Origin: Elysia chlorotica
Lineage: Eukaryota > Mollusca > Gastropoda > Plakobranchidae
Direction of reading: 5' to 3'
Assembly: GCA_003991915.1 (NCBI GenBank)
Contig: RQTK01000167.1
Coordinates: 169,563-233,562 of the forward strand
DNA length: 64,000 nucleotides
Part shown: in pieces, positions 53,066-63,392 of the stretch
How positions within the stretch are numbered: the stretch's first letter is position 1
How the letters are laid out: every line of letters starts with the position of its first letter
Made by a program: the position numbers and the translations under genes
The notes under the pieces: model-generated
The model's database searches: none
What the model saw: only the letters and a program-made list of their open reading frames with translations
Told to the model about the DNA's origin: nothing

Positions 53066-53202
53066 ATGGAAACAGGCAGAGTTCCTCGCAGACGTCAGAC
53101 GATGAATTGGGACAGCATCCAGTTTCCTGCAGTTCCCGCCACGCCAAGGGCGTTCACTCCGGCCTACCTAGCCAAAGACTACGGAGTGAGTGGGGACGAT
53201 TG
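53066..53202 (+). CDS. First coding exon of an unrecognised gene
   Basis: An ATG in good context (tcaccATGG) opens 45 codons: METGRVPRRRQTMNWDSIQF, then PAVPATPRAFTPAYLAKDYG and VSGDDW. It ends at TG|gtgagtgc, a near-consensus donor; a second gtgagt donor lies 15 bp earlier, after DYG. Base composition is much richer in G+C than the flanks. I do not recognise the protein. The plus orientation makes it divergent from the ATG4 exons. The likely partner is the terminal exon at 56876-57438, but phases do not match directly (this exon ends in phase 2 or 0, that one needs phase 1), so at least one further exon is implied if they belong together. Confidence 0.65.
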
Positions 53203-53229
53203 GTGAGTGCACAAACGGGGTTGGGGGAA

Positions 53230-53256
53230 GGCAGAAAGGGAGGCAGAGAAATAGAG

Positions 53257-53294
<38 letters not shown>

Positions 53295-53335
53295 TAATTA
53301 TAGATCGATCGATTGTTGTTGTAGTTGTTGTTGTT

Positions 53336-53380
<45 letters not shown>
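53230..53380 (+). repeat. (GATA)n and (GA)n microsatellites
   Basis: An AGAT run at about 53255-53295, a short GTT run, and a GA run of about 44 bp at 53337-53380, directly downstream of the 53066-53202 exon. Confidence 0.93.
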
Positions 53381-53383
<3 letters not shown>

Positions 53384-53639
53384 TAGGGAGAAAACGAGAG
53401 ATATAAATAGACAGGAATAAGTACATGTATTCACAAAATTATGATAAAATTTGATCTTACAATTTTGATGTTATTGCTTAAATACTGCTTTGATGCTGTT
53501 TATTTCTAAGTGTTTTGGTTTCGTCGAAAACAATTGTGAGATCATTGTCCAATACCTCTTTGAATATAAGCAAAAAAAAAGGAGGTGCAGTTGGTGCCAT
53601 GTTTAGGGTGTTCGGCGGTATTGTTAAGCGTTCTTTGTT

Positions 53640-53770
53640 TGCTGTTGGTGTTGTTGTAGCTTTTGTTGTTGTTGTTGTTGTTGTTGTAGCTGTTGTTGTA
53701 GCAGTTGCTGTTGTTGTTGTTGTAGTTGTTGTTGTTGTAGCTGTTATTTTTGTTGTTGTTGCAGCTATAG
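53640..53770 (+). repeat. (TTG)n imperfect triplet repeat
   Basis: Imperfect GTT/TGT triplets with AGC interruptions; weaker runs continue at 53860-53935 beside two related 'ttcatgttcaagctctgg' blocks (53828, 53981). The valine-rich open frame across it has no start context or homology and I do not call it a gene. Confidence 0.85.
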
Positions 53771-54499
53771 TTCGAATTCTTGTTTTTTTATTGTTAGAAA
53801 TCTTAATATGTATTTGCTACTTTAAGTATTCATGTTCAAGCTCTGGTGCTGCCTTTGTCTGTGATGATTGTTGTAATTGTTGTAGCTGTTGTTGTTTTTG
53901 TAGCTATTGTTGCAATTGTTGTTTTTGTTGATTGTTGAAAATCTTAATATTTTTTTATATATTTACTACGTTAAGTACTCATGTTCAAGCTCTGGTACTG
54001 CCTTTGTCTGTGATGATATCTTAAATTTCTTTGACACATTTTACTGCACAAGACTGAGACCAATACCTGTGATTTTTTATTCTATGTAAATAAGGTCATG
54101 TAAAAGACACCCGTAGAACTTTTAATGTTATTGAGGACATTAATTTTTCGGTACATCAAACATTTACGTCTTTTTAGGTGTGGGGGTTTGCTGTATTTCC
54201 TCTTGATATAATAATCGATTTTTTCGGACCAATAGCATAATCCGAACAACCGAAATAACAAACATACAATTTACATTTAGAGTCAAACTGCGCTATGTCA
54301 CCTCACAATTTACTTCAGTCATAGAAGTTTGACTCATGTGATGATTAAAATAGTGACTTCTGAAAATCATTCGGATTTAACTTAAGTTAATACTTAAAAT
54401 GAAAGATCACTTACAATTACACCCTATGATGTAAAGGCTTGAACCGTGTTCCAGTGGTATCGCGTAATGCTGCCTACAGTTTATCTCACTGCCGACGCT

Positions 54500-54580
54500 C
54501 TTTGGGGTACATATAGTTCAGTCGGTTAGTGATCTGCAATCACTAGCAGGGGGTCCGAGGTCGAACCTCTGTTGGTGTTT
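54500..54580 (+). other. tRNA-like sequence, SINE head or tRNA pseudogene
   Basis: A box-A-like 'tatagttcagtcggtt' (54512-54527) and box-B-like 'gaggtcgaacctc' (54557-54569) are spaced as in a tRNA gene. Between them is a perfect 5-bp anticodon-type stem AGTGA/TCACT with loop TCTGCAA. D stem and acceptor stem do not pair well, so it is not a functional tRNA by eye. It differs from the family-A SINE head. Confidence 0.5.
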
Positions 54581-54777
54581 TCGTTTCTGTAAAAACATAG
54601 TTCTCATCAAAACCTATTCTTCTTCTTATTCTATACCGTGGTCGGGGTAACTGTGGCGCCACTACTGCCTCTGACAAAAAAGCTTTCACCATTACAGTAT
54701 GTCCTTCGCTTTTCCTAATTTTCTTACTCTTAGCTTTCCGTGTCTACTAAGTCAGATTATTCTTCCATGTCCTTCTC

Positions 54778-54983
54778 TTAGTTTCTCTCTCTCTCTCCCT
54801 CTCTCTCTCTGTCTCTCGCTCTGTCTCAGTCTCTCTGTCTCTGTCTCTGTCTGTCTGTTTGTCTGTGTGCTGTCTCCGCCTTGTCTTTCTCTCTCTCTGT
54901 CTGTCTGTATGTTTGTCTGTCTGTCTGTCTCTCTCTCTGTCTCTGTCTTTCTCTCTCTGTCTCTCTCTCTGTCTCTCTCTCTC

Positions 54984-55021
<38 letters not shown>

Positions 55022-55022
55022 A
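54778..55022 (+). repeat. (TC)n/(TCTG)n pyrimidine-rich microsatellite
   Basis: Mixed CT and CTGT units over about 245 bp. Cys/Leu/Ser-rich open frames on the plus strand and Arg/Glu-rich frames on the minus strand are artefacts. Confidence 0.93.
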
Positions 55023-55129
55023 TCTTTCATCGTCGCTGCTCATAACAATACGTCAAATTTAAGTTTTAAAAACTTGCGCACGCGCAAAATTGAAAAACTT
55101 TTTGTTTCTCTCCCATACATCTGTGTACA

Positions 55130-55553
55130 CTGAATTTTGGTAATGAACAATAAAAACCCCGAAAAGACGCCAACAACTTTTACTTTCCTTTTGTTTGTCC
55201 ATCTTCTTTTCAAAACATGTTCGTTTACGAACGACGATAATATTAATAGCCAGAAAAATCGCTGGCTTTTTTATTTGCATCGACCGATATTTATGACGTA
55301 AACTTCAAGGTATTTTTCGTTAAATTACAAAGGTCTTGTTTTTCTTTAGAATTGCAGAATTTTGGTTATGAACAATAAAAACCCAAAAAGACGCTAACAA
55401 CTTTCACTTTCCTCTTGTTTTCCATCTTCTTTTCAAAACATGTTCGTTTTTAAACGACAATAATATTAATAGCTAGAAAAATCTCTGGCTTTTTTTATTT
55501 GCATCAACCGATATTTATTACTTAATCTCCAAGGTATTTCTCGTTAAATTAAA
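55130..55553. repeat. Two-copy tandem duplication, about 225-bp unit
   Basis: Copies at about 55132-55330 and 55358-55552 share 'gaattttggtaatgaacaat', 'ccatcttcttttcaaaacat' 'gttcgttt', 'aataatattaatagc', 'tttatttgcatc..ccgata' and 'aaggtatttttcgttaaatt', with scattered substitutions. They lie between the two plus-strand exons. Confidence 0.88.
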
Positions 55554-56507
55554 ACGTTTTTTGTGTGTGTGTGTGCTTTTGAACTGTTAGGTGGGTTATA
55601 TTTTTTCTTTTAATATTTTTTAATGTATCTTGTCGAGACATTTACACTTGGATTACTAGATCTAGACCTAAAGTAATAGCCCTAATAAATACAATATTAT
55701 TATATTATATTAGACCCCGAACTAAGGATAGTTTTTATGATGAAGTATATTGCGAATGTATTACAAAATAGATATGGAGAATGTAGAGAAAAAGGGCTTC
55801 CGAATCGTAGAACTCAAAAGGACGAACCTTATTTCAAGAAGACAAGAAGTAGCCAAGAACCTCGAACCATCAACTGCCGAAAAATCCACTACCACCTATC
55901 TAAGTGGTCAGGACCCCTCCACGAAGTCAGGCCCAAATCCAACTCCACAACAATAATATTGTGAAAAGTACCATGTAAATTTCCAGCACGATTGTTCTTA
56001 CTACACCCTCTGTCTTCAGATTTAATGCACAGTTTCATCTATTACTAATAGTATTAGAATCATTTTTGTAAAATACACAATATTACTCAATTCTCAATAC
56101 CTGCTTGTGAGGTTATGTAGCTCTACATTTATTGAAACCCACAAGAGGGAGGAGGGGGGGGGGGGGGGGGCTATATGACAGAGAATCAAGATCCCCCACC
56201 TTTATTTTTTTCCGGAAAAAGTTATTCGAGCCCACACCCTCATCTTGTTTGCGTTGTTTACTTTTTTTTTTTTTTACTTTGAGGGCAATATAGACAAATA
56301 TTACAGACAATTATAATTATAATTACTCTTTGAGTATCAATTTGAACTAACTATCGTAATGATTAATGAGAGATACATGACCGTTACACTTAATACGCTA
56401 AAATCTGTTCACTTTGATCATTTCGGTGACGTCCCTGTTTATAAGGAGGCCTCGGCTCTCAGTCCTACTTGCTGTTTAAAATTCATTGGTGCGGGTCCGT
56501 ATTATAC

Positions 56508-56808
56508 GGCATATTACTACATACATAAAACCAGGTCTATCGTAACACCCGGCACATTATTACATACATAACCCAGGTGTAACGTAACACCCAGCACATT
56601 ATTACATACATAAAACCAGGTCTAATGTAACACCCGGCACAAATAATGTATGTATTTCGGTCCAGATTTCATTGTGGGCCGTGTAATAATGTATGTATTT
56701 CGGTCCAGATTTCATTGTGGGGGCACATTATTACATTCATAAAGCCAGGTCCAATATAACACCCGGCACATTATTACATACATAGAGCCAGGTCTAATGT
56801 AACACCCT
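56508..56808. repeat. 43-bp minisatellite with an inverted middle
   Basis: The direct unit 'acattattacatacataaaa' + 'ccaggtctaatgtaacacccggc' occurs three times (to 56638) and twice more at 56724-56808. In between, 56641-56722 has two units of 'aataatgtatgtatttcggtccagatttcattgtggg'. Their first part is the reverse complement of the direct unit's 'tacatacattatt' region. It ends about 70 bp before the terminal plus-strand exon. Confidence 0.85.
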
Positions 56809-56875
56809 TTCTATCTCCTTCTATGTTTGTTTCATCACCGTGTGACCACAACACTAACAATATTTTCCCTACCAG

Positions 56876-57438
56876 CCGGTCCTAGAGCTGCTATACCTCC
56901 CCTAAAACTCACACTCACAGTCACAGTCAAAATGATGCAGCGAGGCCCCCGCTTCCCTCCGCCTAGTGCACGCCTTATACGCCTTGAGGAAGGTCCGCCA
57001 ATGTTCAGGATGCTGGGATACGCCGACAGAAGCAACCTGATGAGCGATCTCGCGGACACAAAACCTACTGGCTTCTACGGCCCGTTCTCTATCGCCTGGC
57101 CACACGACCAACAGTCGGTTCACGTCGGGCCGGGACGGTTCGGCCTCCCGTCACAACCTCTAGCGTTCACGACGGTATACTGGGACGATAACGCCTCGGG
57201 CGGCCGGAAGCGGCAAATGCGCGTCCCCCGGAGACCCTATATGCGCCTGCGCCGAGGAGCAGGCCTTCCCACCCGACCGGAAGCGGAAGCGTTTCCGGAA
57301 ATGGCTGTACCCGGAACTGGGGTACTGAGCAGGTTCCGGGACAGTGGTTACACCGATCACACTAGACTTGATGCGCCTTTTGTGGAAGGGTCGGATAGAT
57401 GTAACTGTCCGACACGATGCACGGGGTTGTATGAGTGA
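56876..57438 (+). CDS. GC-rich terminal exon of an unrecognised gene
   Basis: After a strong acceptor (attttccctaccag) 187 codons stay open to TGA at 57436-57438. G+C rises sharply over exactly this stretch and falls again after the stop, which supports coding. The protein is rich in Pro, Arg and Gly: RGPRFPPPSARLIRLEEGPP, MFRMLGYADRSNLMSDLADT, KPTGFYGPFSIAWPHDQQSV, and a Cys-containing end (DRCNCPTRC). There is no signal peptide or membrane segment. A reading from an internal ATG at 56932 as a single-exon gene is also possible. I do not recognise the family. Short, Pro/Tyr/Arg-rich, unglobular proteins of this kind include axonemal and sperm proteins, but that is only an impression. Confidence 0.65.
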
Positions 57439-57442
57439 TGAT

Positions 57443-58115
57443 TACAGTGTGGTATGGACATAAGTGAAATAAGTTTGTTTGTAGTGTGGTATGGACATAA
57501 AGGAAAATAAGATATAAGATTGTTTGTAGTGTGCTATGGACAAAACGGAAAATAAGATTGTTTGTAGTGTGGTATGGACATAAAGGATAATAAGATATAA
57601 GATTGTTTGTAGTGTGGTATGGACATAAAGGAACATAAGATTGTTTGTAGTGTGGTATGGACATAAAGGAACATAAAATTGTTTGTAGTGTGGTATAGAC
57701 ATAATGGAAAAGAAGATTGTTTGTAGTGTGGTATGGACATAAAGGAAAATGCGATTGTTTGTAGTGTGGTATGGACATAAAGGAAAATAAGATTGTTTGT
57801 AGTGTGGTATGGATATAACGGAAAATAAGATTGTTTGTTGTGTGGTATGGACATAAAGGAAAATAAGATTGTTTGTGGTGTGGTATGGACATAAGGAAAA
57901 TAAGATATAAGATTGTTTGTAGTGTGGTATGGACATAAAGGAAATTAATATTGTTTGTAGTGTAGTATGGACATAAAGGAAAATAAGATTGTTTGTAGTG
58001 TGGTATGGACATAAAGGAAAATAAGATTGTTTGTAGTGTGGTATGGACATAAAGGAAAATAAGATTGTTTGTAGTGTGGTATGGACATAAAGGAAAATAA
58101 GATTGTTTGTAGTGG
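57443..58115. repeat. Minisatellite, 38-bp unit, about 17 copies
   Basis: The unit 'gattgtttgtagtgtggtat' + 'ggacataaaggaaaataa' is repeated with few changes; some units carry an extra 'gatataa' (45-50 bp). It begins five bases after the stop codon of the upstream exon and ends in a G-run at 58112. The unit is not a multiple of three, and long minus-strand open frames (HYKQSY, PLCPYHTTNN) exist only because the repeat lacks stops in those frames. Confidence 0.95.
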
Positions 58116-58404
58116 GGGGGGGTATGTCTGAGAGTACATGGTAAGAAAAAGAGAAAAGGGAGGGTAAGGGTTAGTTTGTTTAGTAGTGCATGTATGAAAA
58201 AAGGGAAAGAGTGTAGGGGTTCGTTTTTTTGGTAGTGCATGTATTTGGGAAAAGGGAGAGAGGGTAGTATTCTACGAAAGGAGAAAGAGGGAGACGAGGG
58301 GGAGTATGTATGATAGCGCATGGTATAAAGATAAGGGTGGGTGTAGGTTTGTTTGGTAATTTCGAAAAGTGTTGTATTTGCGCATTTCCTAACCTTAGAC
58401 CTAC

Positions 58405-58410
58405 AATAAA
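58405..58410 (+). promoter_or_regulatory. Candidate polyadenylation signal AATAAA
   Basis: The first clear AATAAA after the minisatellite, in 'ctacaataaatagtc'. If it is used, the 3-prime UTR of the plus-strand gene would be about 1 kb and would transcribe the whole 38-bp minisatellite. Confidence 0.3.
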
Positions 58411-58971
58411 TAGTCAATTATATTATATAACATCTTTGACCGACAGAGGCGCACGGTAGAAAAGTATCGCGTATTTTCCAAAGAGACGCATGTTGTAATT
58501 AACTTTATAGACACGCTTGAAAATTTCAAGGTTAATTTTGCCTTGTTCTATAGATAATACGATGCGCTAAGACTCTATAAATAGAATTGACATCCAACCG
58601 AGAATTGCTACTTGAAATGCATCTTGAAACATCTTTGTCATTTGATTTATCTTACCCGCATTTATGTAAAAGTGCGGATACACATTTTAATATGGCATGA
58701 GTTTCAATGCCATCTTAGTCATGACATAACACCATCATAATTATTAATTGTTACTCTCGAAGTTGTATGAGCTATTAACGTCCATCATGCTACTGGAAAT
58801 TTCAGTGGAATAAAAAAAATCGACAACTCGAATAAAAATATTTCATTTTCTTGCATATTCTTTAATCGTTGATTTACATCGTTTCCTTTTCTTTTACTTA
58901 ATTCAACCGTCTTGAATTAAAATGATTCACATGCTATTTGTTTCATTTGGTTGGCTCAGATGTAATATGTT

Positions 58972-59345
<374 letters not shown>

Positions 59346-59496
59346 GCTCTACATCTTTAGTAATTTAGAAATAGGAAGGAACATTCTACGAATGTTGTGA
59401 CAATTTGTTCACTCTATGGCTAGTACAAGTAACATTCGCTCATCTGTGAGTGGGTTAATTGATTTCTTAATTTTAACGTCAACAGTAAGGCTATAA

Positions 59497-59632
59497 AAAC
59501 GTAGACGGGTCATACGACTAACGTCTGGCAATTTTACGTGCTGCCACACAGAGACATTGACAGTGGAGGGATACCAGGACTCCTGTTTCGGTCGGTCATA
59601 CTATAATGACACCAACCTAACCAGTAGAGGAG
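59497..59632 (-). mobile_element. SINE family A fragment
   Basis: Minus-orientation body: 'catacgactaacgtctggca', 'acgtgctgccacacagagac', 'ggagggataccaggactcc' and 'actataatgacaccaacctaaccagtag'. It lies between the two family-B copies; the longer family-B (AAT)n tail starts right at its edge. Confidence 0.75.
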
Positions 59633-59633
59633 C

Positions 59634-59665
<32 letters not shown>

Positions 59666-60085
59666 GATCGCATTTATATTGCGCCTATTCAAAGAAAAGG
59701 CAATGCTCTACGCGTCATTTTCTGCGGTCATGGCTTTTGAACAGGAGATCTCACAATTAGGAGACCAACGCTCTTTAGCTGGTGTCTCATTAACTGACAA
59801 TGATAGGTCTCCATTATGGATCCTTCTCTATAGAGGGAGGGAGAGAATTTTCTCCCTCTCTCCGGGTTTCACGTCTCCTAGGTTCCCCTGGGGGATCCTA
59901 TACGGCGAATATCTCCATTATGGGCTAATTATGTAATCTTTAATATTAGATTGGTTTCACGCCCTCAAGGTTTCTCCAAGAGTCCCTATACAGAGAACAT
60001 TGGTTGAAGTTTGAACCCCAGTCCTCGTGTTCTTCAGTCCAGAGCACTAGCGACTGAGCTTTCTCACCCTACTGCCACCAGCTAG
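59634..60085 (-). mobile_element. SINE-like element (family B), long copy with tRNA-like head
   Basis: Read on the minus strand it starts with a tRNA-like head. Box A AGCTCAGTCGCTAGT is at 60046-60060 and box B GGGGTTCAAAC at 60009-60019. A roughly 350-bp body follows, then a terminal 'gcgcaatatAAATGCGATC' and an (ATT)n tail. The 'GCGC..TATAAA' plus (ATT)n end resembles the ends of the LINEs at 28157 and 44945, as expected if the SINE borrows that LINE machinery. An inner block (59822-59908) also occurs at 24477-24568. Confidence 0.72.
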
Positions 60086-60162
60086 CAGCCTAGCTGCACT
60101 TTGTGAAGGAGAAGCTATCAACAAGTCAATGTCTTTTAGATTTCCAAGGAGAATCCTATTCG

Positions 60163-60410
60163 GCAACGGGTCCCTAGACTATCGTCCAACAGTTTTACGT
60201 GCTGCCTTACAAGAGACTGTGCTTGGAGACCAGTAATGATAAATATATTAATAAATGTACCAATATGACCAGTCGGGAACGATATCCGACAAAAAAAGAG
60301 TCTTGATATCCCCACACTGTCTCTGTCTGGCAAAACGTAAAATTGGCAGATATTAGTCTTGGGACTCATCCAAGGTATAGTCTATATAGTGCTGATGTTG
60401 GAGACCTAGC
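60163..60410. mobile_element. Inverted pair of diverged SINE family A fragments
   Basis: 60163-60262 reads in minus orientation ('ggtccctagactatcgtcca', 'acgtgctgccttacaagaga'). 60270-60410 reads in plus orientation ('tgaccagtcggga', 'tatccccacactgtctctg', 'ttagtcttgggactcatcc', 'tatagtgctgatgttgga'). It is an older version of the arrangement at 52316-52641. Confidence 0.65.
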
Positions 60411-60486
60411 AAAGAACTCAATCCATCAATCAAATAGGTACACAAAAACAACAATATCGAAACCCCCAGTTTTCCCCGTTGCCAAA

Positions 60487-60741
60487 GGTTGGGTTGAGTT
60501 GGTTTAACGTCCAACAGCAGCACTATCTAGGCTATATTGTGGACGGGTCCCAAGACGGACGTCTGACAATTTTATGTGCTGCCACACACGAGACAAGGCG
60601 GGGATACCATGACTCCTGTCTCAGCCGATCACATTATACTGACACCGACCCAACCAGTAGGGAATGCAACAACCAGGTTTCGAATTCGGGACCTTTTGCG
60701 TCGGAAGCCGATGTTCTACCCCTGGACCACCGCGCCCCCCT
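60487..60741 (-). mobile_element. Full-length SINE family A with perfect TSD
   Basis: A 255-bp minus-orientation element flanked by a perfect 13-bp duplication, ccccgttgccaaa, at 60474-60486 and 60742-60754. Box B is at 60680-60692 (complement of 'ggtttcgaattcg'). The head ends in the G-rich start 'ggggggcgcggtgg' at the right edge, and the tail of CAACT-type units is at the left. It is close in sequence to 13332-13578. Confidence 0.92.
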
Positions 60742-60954
60742 CCCCGTTGCCAAACATAATAATAATTAATATATCAGTTATTCATAATTGTCCTCGAGGT
60801 GTGAAAAATCTGATTGATTTGACCCATTGCTGTTATACCACTCTTAGATTCTTAATTCTCTGTCGTTTATAGCTGATCACTAAGAGCAAGAGTACGATTT
60901 GCACGAACCTTTTGCCAATGCGGATTAAGTTCAGTACATCTAATACATTTATAG

Positions 60955-61400
60955 GAAGGGATACAAGGCCTCTGGCACTTCGAACCTCGTTGCTAGTTCA
61001 CGTATTTCGATGATGGGGGGTGCGGTGGTCCTGGGGTAGAACATCGGCTCCGACACAAAAGGTCTGGGTTCGAGTCCTGGCGATTGCACTCCCTACTGGT
61101 TGGGTCGGTGTCAGTTTAATGTGACCAGCTGAGACAGGTATCATGGTATCCCCGCCCTGTCTCGTGTGTGGCAGCACATAAAATTGTCAGACGTCAGTCT
61201 TGGGGCCCTGCTGATGTTGGACGTTAAAGCAACCCAACATCAAAAAATGTGCCAATGGTTTTTAAACCCTTAGGTTGAGTCGAAGCCAATGAAAGGGATA
61301 CAAGATCTTTTGCACTTCGACCTCGTTGCTAGTTCATTTGTGTCGTGGCTTTTAAACCCTTAGCTTGACTCGAAGCCAATGTTACTCTTAGCGACAGCCT
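60955..61400. repeat. Local repeat interrupted by a SINE
   Basis: 'gggatacaaggcctctggca' + 'cttcgaacctcgttgctagttca' (60958-61004) recurs at 61296-61340. 'tttttaaacccttaggttgagtcgaagccaatg' (61258-61292) recurs at 61350-61382. Together they make two tandem copies of a roughly 90-bp unit, the first split by the SINE at 61016-61240. Confidence 0.75.
61016..61240 (+). mobile_element. Full-length SINE family A, plus strand
   Basis: It has the head 'gggtgcggtggtcctggggt' + 'agaacatcggct', an exact box B GGTTCGAGTCC (61072-61082), the body 'ctggttgggtcggtgtcag', 'tgtctcgtgtgtggcagcac' and 'gacgtcagtcttgggg', then 'gctgatgttggacgttaaagcaacccaac'. A small deletion removes the 'cacaatatagcc' block. 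It is in inverted orientation to 60487-60741, 275 bp away. Confidence 0.88.
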
Positions 61401-61474
61401 TCATGAGAGAACACTGTTTAGTGTTGGTTGTTTGAATTGAAAGCTGGTTTACTTTGCCTATACCTTATTATCTC

Positions 61475-61574
61475 TTTGTCTCTAACTCTGTCTCTGTCTC
61501 TCTATCTCTCTGTTACTGTCTGTATGTCTGTATGTCAGCCTCTATCTCTCTGTCAGCCTGCCTCTGTCTCTGTC

Positions 61575-61615
<41 letters not shown>

Positions 61616-61660
61616 TTGTCTATCTGTCTCTGTCTATCTCTGCCTGTATGTCTGTCTGTC

Positions 61661-61723
<63 letters not shown>

Positions 61724-61725
61724 GT
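61475..61725 (+). repeat. (TCTG)n/(TC)n microsatellite
   Basis: TCTG units followed by about 60 bp of pure CT. Pyrimidine-rich sequence continues more weakly to about 61900. Confidence 0.93.
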
Positions 61726-62084
61726 TTTGCCCATTTGTCTATCCCTCTATTAGTTTTTTTCCTTGTCTGTATGTTTGCCTGATTCTTTTGTCTATCTGCA
61801 TATTTCGATCTAACCCTCTTATACCCTCTGTCTATGTCTATATGCCTGCCTTTCTGTCTCCCTCCCCCTCCCCCTCTGTCTGTCTGTCTGTCTGTCAATC
61901 TGCCTCTTTTTGACGTGCACTCTTCTATCCATGTAAATCCATGACAAAACAATCGCACTAAGTCAGTCTTCTTAAACATGACGCATAAACCACCATTGGT
62001 TACAATACAGATAATACAAATTGTAACCTCTATCTTTATTATTTCCCTTACGTCTTCTACATTTCCCGTAGGAACTTTCATAAA

Positions 62085-62166
62085 GACAACAGCACCAAGG
62101 AGAGATTCGAACCTCGGGCCCCTTGCTCGTCAGTTTTGCGCACTGCTTACCGAGCTATCGAACGCT
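62085..62166 (-). other. tRNA-like sequence, retroposon head
   Basis: On the minus strand box A CGATAGCTCGGTAAGC (62146-62161) and box B GAGGTTCGAATCTC (62101-62114) have tRNA-like spacing. The sequence between does not give a clean anticodon arm. The head is distinct from SINE families A and B. I see no body or tail that I can delimit. Confidence 0.5.
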
Positions 62167-62711
62167 GTTTTAACACAGGCGGATTACATACCCTTATATC
62201 ACACACGCATTGAGCTTGTTGCGTGATTTTCCAACGCTACTGTTGTGGTCTCCTGTGTAATCCCAGCTCTCTATTGCTCGGGATTATTGGGGAATTAAAA
62301 TCAATAATATCGATCAGAACTGTATAGATTTATTCCTCGAACCTCTCTCTGTGTATTGATCGGATTTCTGGTTCATTTTAGCCAACTGCCACTGCGTCAG
62401 GTTTAAAAAACAAAACAAAACATCAACACAAAAAAACAAAGCCAATTCAAGAAGCTGAATAAGTGAATTGGCTCTTTATTTACCCGTTTTCTTTTAAGCC
62501 TTTCAAGACTTGTATACTCTTTCAACGACTAGGTGAATAGAGTGTAGAATGTAGAAAATATAGTTTAAGCGCTTCGTGTACTCTACAGGAAGCCAATGCC
62601 TTAAGTTATATTGTCGGTCACAATAACAAATCAATAAAATCGGGATTTAAAAAAAAGGTTTTATATCTTTTTCTTTAAAAATTTATTTCGGAATTCCAGT
62701 TTATACATACA

Positions 62712-62905
62712 ACTTGTGTAGTAACACGTAAACTTGTTAGACGAAAGGCTTGGAACCCATACTCGAACTTAGTTGTCTTATTCTTAATTGGTATTTCCAT
62801 CTCTTTACATAAAACTTGTTTAGCAGCATACAAAATTCTCAGACGATAGTCTTGGAACCCATTCTCCAGATAGTCTAATTGCTGACAGTGAGGAGCGTAA
62901 AAAAC
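62712..62905 (+). mobile_element. Two diverged SINE family A body fragments in tandem
   Basis: 'gtgtagtaacacgtaaacttgttagacg..aggcttggaaccca' (62716-62762) and 'tttagcagcatacaaaattctcagacgatagtcttggaacccat' (62818-62863) are both the plus-orientation SINE body. The second is followed by remnants of 'atagtctaattgctgacag'. Confidence 0.55.
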
Positions 62906-62997
62906 GAACGAACACACACACGAATACAAACAACAACACGCTTTACAATATTTATTCAATGTGGCGCTCTGAACAAACAACAACTACACAATCGTGG

Positions 62998-62999
<2 letters not shown>

Positions 63000-63034
<35 letters not shown>
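63000..63034 (+). repeat. (TC)n microsatellite
   Basis: A CT run of about 33 bp followed by C-rich sequence. The surrounding ORF shows no homology. Confidence 0.93.
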
Positions 63035-63284
63035 CCCCCTTTCCCCTCCCCTCTCCAACCCCGCCCTTTTAGATTTACGCTTAAAAAAAAACAAAACAAT
63101 AATCAAGTACTTTAAAGTTCTCTCAGCCACATAGACCGGTATTAATTTTCTTGGCACAGATCCAACTCAATCCAAGAAGCTTAAGACTCGAAGAAGAATG
63201 CATTAACGCAACGGTAGATCTAATAGCGATACTCTAAGCCCTTCGTGTTGCGAGCTGCGGAACTCTATAATAATCTAGATCTAG

Positions 63285-63392
63285 GATCGTAATTACAACG
63301 TAGTAGTAAGCTTACGACGTCTCAAAGTAGTAAGAATAACAAGGCTTACGACCAGTCGTAAGCTACTCCGGCGTTGTAATTACAACTCAAAG
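63285..63392. mobile_element. Short foldback (MITE-like) element
   Basis: The left arm 'cgtaattacaacgtagtagt' + 'aagcttacgac' and the right arm 'gtcgtaagctactccggcgt' + 'tgtaattac' are inverted repeats of about 30 bp with a few mismatches, around a 40-bp centre. No coding content. Family not named. Confidence 0.6.

Noticed and set aside
53515-53931. Valine/cysteine-rich 138-codon open frame on the plus strand
   Set aside because: Derived from (TTG)n triplets; no start context or homology.
54500-54580. A functional tRNA gene
   Set aside because: Promoter boxes and an anticodon-type stem exist, but the D and acceptor stems do not pair; recorded as tRNA-like only. The same applies at 60009-60060 and 62085-62166.
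54699-55133. Cys/Leu/Ser-rich open frames and their Arg/Glu/Thr complements
   Set aside because: Products of the (TCTG)n/(TC)n microsatellite; the same applies at 58922-59260 and 61428-61913.
55737-55964. Possible middle exon of the plus-strand gene in two overlapping frames
   Set aside because: Two frames are open, neither is recognised, the acceptor is weak, and no clear donor keeps either frame joined to the neighbouring exons.
57443-58115. CRISPR-like array of regular repeats
   Set aside because: Units abut without unique spacers, the genome is a metazoan's, and no cas-like gene is present; it is a minisatellite.
57362-58417. A 351-codon minus-strand open frame with repeated HYKQSY/PLCPYHTTNN words
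   Set aside because: It is produced by the 38-bp minisatellite, whose non-triplet unit gives the same words in several frames. No domain and no splice structure.
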